From Cycas panzhihuaensis (taxonomy: Eukaryota; Cycadophyta), in NCBI GenBank assembly GCA_023213395.1, contig CM041465.1, forward strand, positions 232,507,741 to 232,571,740: 64,000 bases of DNA, in the 5' to 3' direction. The position numbers and the translations under genes are program-made. Shown one piece after another: positions 63,653 to 64,000 of this stretch. Each line of letters starts with the position of its first letter. The first letter of the stretch is position 1. The notes beneath the pieces were generated by a model, which ran no database searches, was not told where the DNA came from, and saw only the letters and a program-made list of their open reading frames with translations.

Positions 63653-64000
63653 TCCAAACACCACATCCCTTTTTCAATCAACTAACTCACTCATTAATCA
63701 ATCTCATCAAATTTTCTCATGTCTCATGTTCCTTACATCACTGATTTCATCATCACATCATTGCCTTATGCATTTCACATATTGCCAAATAGTCACATAC
63801 AAAGAATATCTGAAACACTTACTTCACCATAAAATCAAAGCTTATACCACATATATCTCACAAAAATCATGCACACATCATGTCACCATTAAATTGCCAA
63901 GACACACACACTTCACTTAATTGCCCAAAACGCAACTCATGCCAATACACTTGCAACTCAGTTAACTTCAACAAAAAACTCATCCTTCTTTGCCCATTCA
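63653..64000 (-). other. N1 upstream sequence, runs off the window
   Basis: Continuation of N1 upstream of its ORF after the G4 insertion. The minus strand is T/G-rich with repeated TGATGTG/TGAATTGC-like words. No PBS, LTR edge or other ORF is visible within the 350 bp available. Confidence 0.5.

Larger units (their letters stand above)
56341..64000 (-). mobile_element. N1: short-LTR element with single gag-derived ORF, split by G4
   Basis: Minus strand. The 3' LTR (56341-56563) is preceded by the purine tract CAAGGGGGAG. Inside is one ORF (57687-56587) with a single stop, cut at its ATG by G4; upstream sequence resumes at 63648 and runs off the window. The left edge interrupts the C4 gag-protease frame (five bases atttc at 56336-56340 would be the target copy). 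No protease, integrase or RT is present between gag and the purine tract, so it is non-autonomous. The 5' LTR is outside the window. Confidence 0.75.

Overview
This window is nuclear DNA from a large-genome seed plant. It is built almost entirely from LTR retrotransposons of the Ty1/Copia and Ty3/Gypsy types, many inserted inside one another. The plant assignment rests on plant-type Copia and Gypsy proteins, 5-bp target-site duplications (TSDs), tRNA-iMet-type primer-binding sites (PBS, TGGTATCAGAGC) and a plant-like LINE tail. A gymnosperm is plausible from the density of old nested elements, but I cannot identify the species. I found no convincing single-copy host gene, rRNA, tRNA or CRISPR array. 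Element names used below (C0-C7, G1-G4, N1, S1) are mine.

Layout. 1-10,060 is an old minus-strand Gypsy fragment (C0) split by a complete Copia element, C1 (1157-8443, TSD atagc). 10,061-18,418 is an old plus-strand Copia (C7). It is split inside its protease region by a Gypsy-type element, G1 (10743-17921), which itself carries a solo LTR, S1 (13796-14412, TSD agaaa). At 18,419 C7 is cut by a minus-strand Copia, C6. C6 is cut by Gypsy-type G3 (22518-40982, TSD agggt). G3 is cut by chromovirus G2 (24260-37265, TSD caagg). G2 is cut by Copia C2 (27680-35147, TSD ttgcg). This gives a five-level nest, C7 > C6 > G3 > G2 > C2, with C2 the most recent. Copia C3 (41430-49400, TSD cctat) follows. Next come a LINE remnant, an internally deleted Copia (C5, 50701-52510) whose right LTR is followed by another PBS, and a minus-strand Copia (C4) ending at 56,340. 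C4 is cut by a short-LTR element, N1, that runs off the right edge. N1 is in turn cut exactly at its gag start codon by G4 (57689-63647, TSD ccatc).

How the parts work together. C1 and C2 are one Copia family and C3 is a relative. They share an iMet PBS, a 2-2.7 kb leader and a gag-protease-integrase-RT-RNase H order. The first part of the leader differs completely between the three copies, whereas the stretch just before gag is conserved. G1, G3 and G4 are three copies of a second family that encodes gag, several zinc knuckles, an aspartic protease and the C-terminal GPY/F part of integrase, but no reverse transcriptase, RNase H or integrase core. It looks like a family that needs enzymes supplied by another element. 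G2 is a chromodomain-bearing Gypsy. All coding regions show stops or frameshifts; the longest open stretches are the RT-RNase H of C2 and the protease-tail ORF of G4. LTR comparisons, frame calls and homology calls were made by eye, with no database search.
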